This document shows, in pieces, positions 63,894 through 64,000 of a stretch of 64,000 nt of DNA (position 1 is the stretch's first letter; the number at the start of each line of letters is the position of its first letter). The notes under the pieces are model-generated. The model worked only from the letters and a program-made list of their open reading frames with translations. It did not search any database and had not been told where the DNA came from. A program made the position numbers and the translations under genes. The DNA is from Anodontia alba. Lineage: Eukaryota; Mollusca; Bivalvia; Lucinida; Lucinidae. Where the stretch lies: positions 38,346,713 through 38,410,712 of the forward strand of contig OZ024837.1 of assembly GCA_964016985.1 (NCBI GenBank). Direction: 5' to 3'.

Positions 63894-64000
63894 ACTGAAA
63901 AGGTTAAAGAAGCAAGAGGGTATTGCAACTCATTTTCCATGTTAGCAATGCACGAAATTCATTATGTACATCATATTATACAAATTTGGCTTTCGTCATT

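Overview
The window looks like an AT-rich, repeat-dominated metazoan nuclear chromosome segment. Most likely it is from a marine invertebrate, plausibly a bivalve mollusc. The clues are short phase-consistent exons with GT..AG borders, a tRNA-headed SINE, several mariner/Tc1 relics, very many short hairpin-bearing non-autonomous DNA elements, and a Gmr1-type LTR retrotransposon. The lineage is an inference; no ribosomal or mitochondrial marker is present. Nothing is bacterial in organisation.

Host genes. Two plus-strand genes can be pieced together from exons. Gene 1 (about 1467-36596; its 5' end may lie outside the window) has eleven recognisable exons ending in a TAA at 36594-36596. They encode about 347 residues of a protein I do not recognise. 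Gene 2 (51973-58641) has four exons with perfectly matching phases and encodes a complete 143-residue protein with an N-terminal signal peptide, also unrecognised. Most of both genes is intron filled with transposable elements.

Mobile elements. The showpiece is a full-length LTR retrotransposon on the minus strand (5489-11792). Its two 590-bp LTRs read as identical, both long ORFs are open, it has a tRNA-Pro-like primer site and a 4-bp target duplication. Its pol order is protease-integrase-RT-RNase H, the Gmr1 order, with a likely -1 frameshift between the two ORFs. It sits inside a DNA element whose uninterrupted sister copy is present at 27435-27994. A 1.53-kb element (15754-17286) has 24-bp inverted ends and two inner arrays of a 22-bp repeat built around the palindrome GTGATATCAC. 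Decayed mariner (52868-54209, 43491-44120, about 59697-61110) and Tc1 (about 42215-43190) copies are present, as are four good SINEs and one decayed one.

Short hairpin elements. At least 17 copies of one roughly 280-bp family (family A), plus families B, C, D, I, K, P and others named here for convenience, fill the rest and are often nested in one another. Families A, K and several minor ones share the same central hairpin core, although their outer sequences differ.

Layout: 0-4 kb gene 1 exons 1-2 and repeats; 5-12 kb the retrotransposon; 12-19 kb nested elements and exons 3-4; 20-24 kb exons 5-7; 24-37 kb repeats, exons 8-11 and a minisatellite; 37-52 kb intergenic repeats; 52-59 kb gene 2 with a mariner in its first intron; 59-64 kb repeats.
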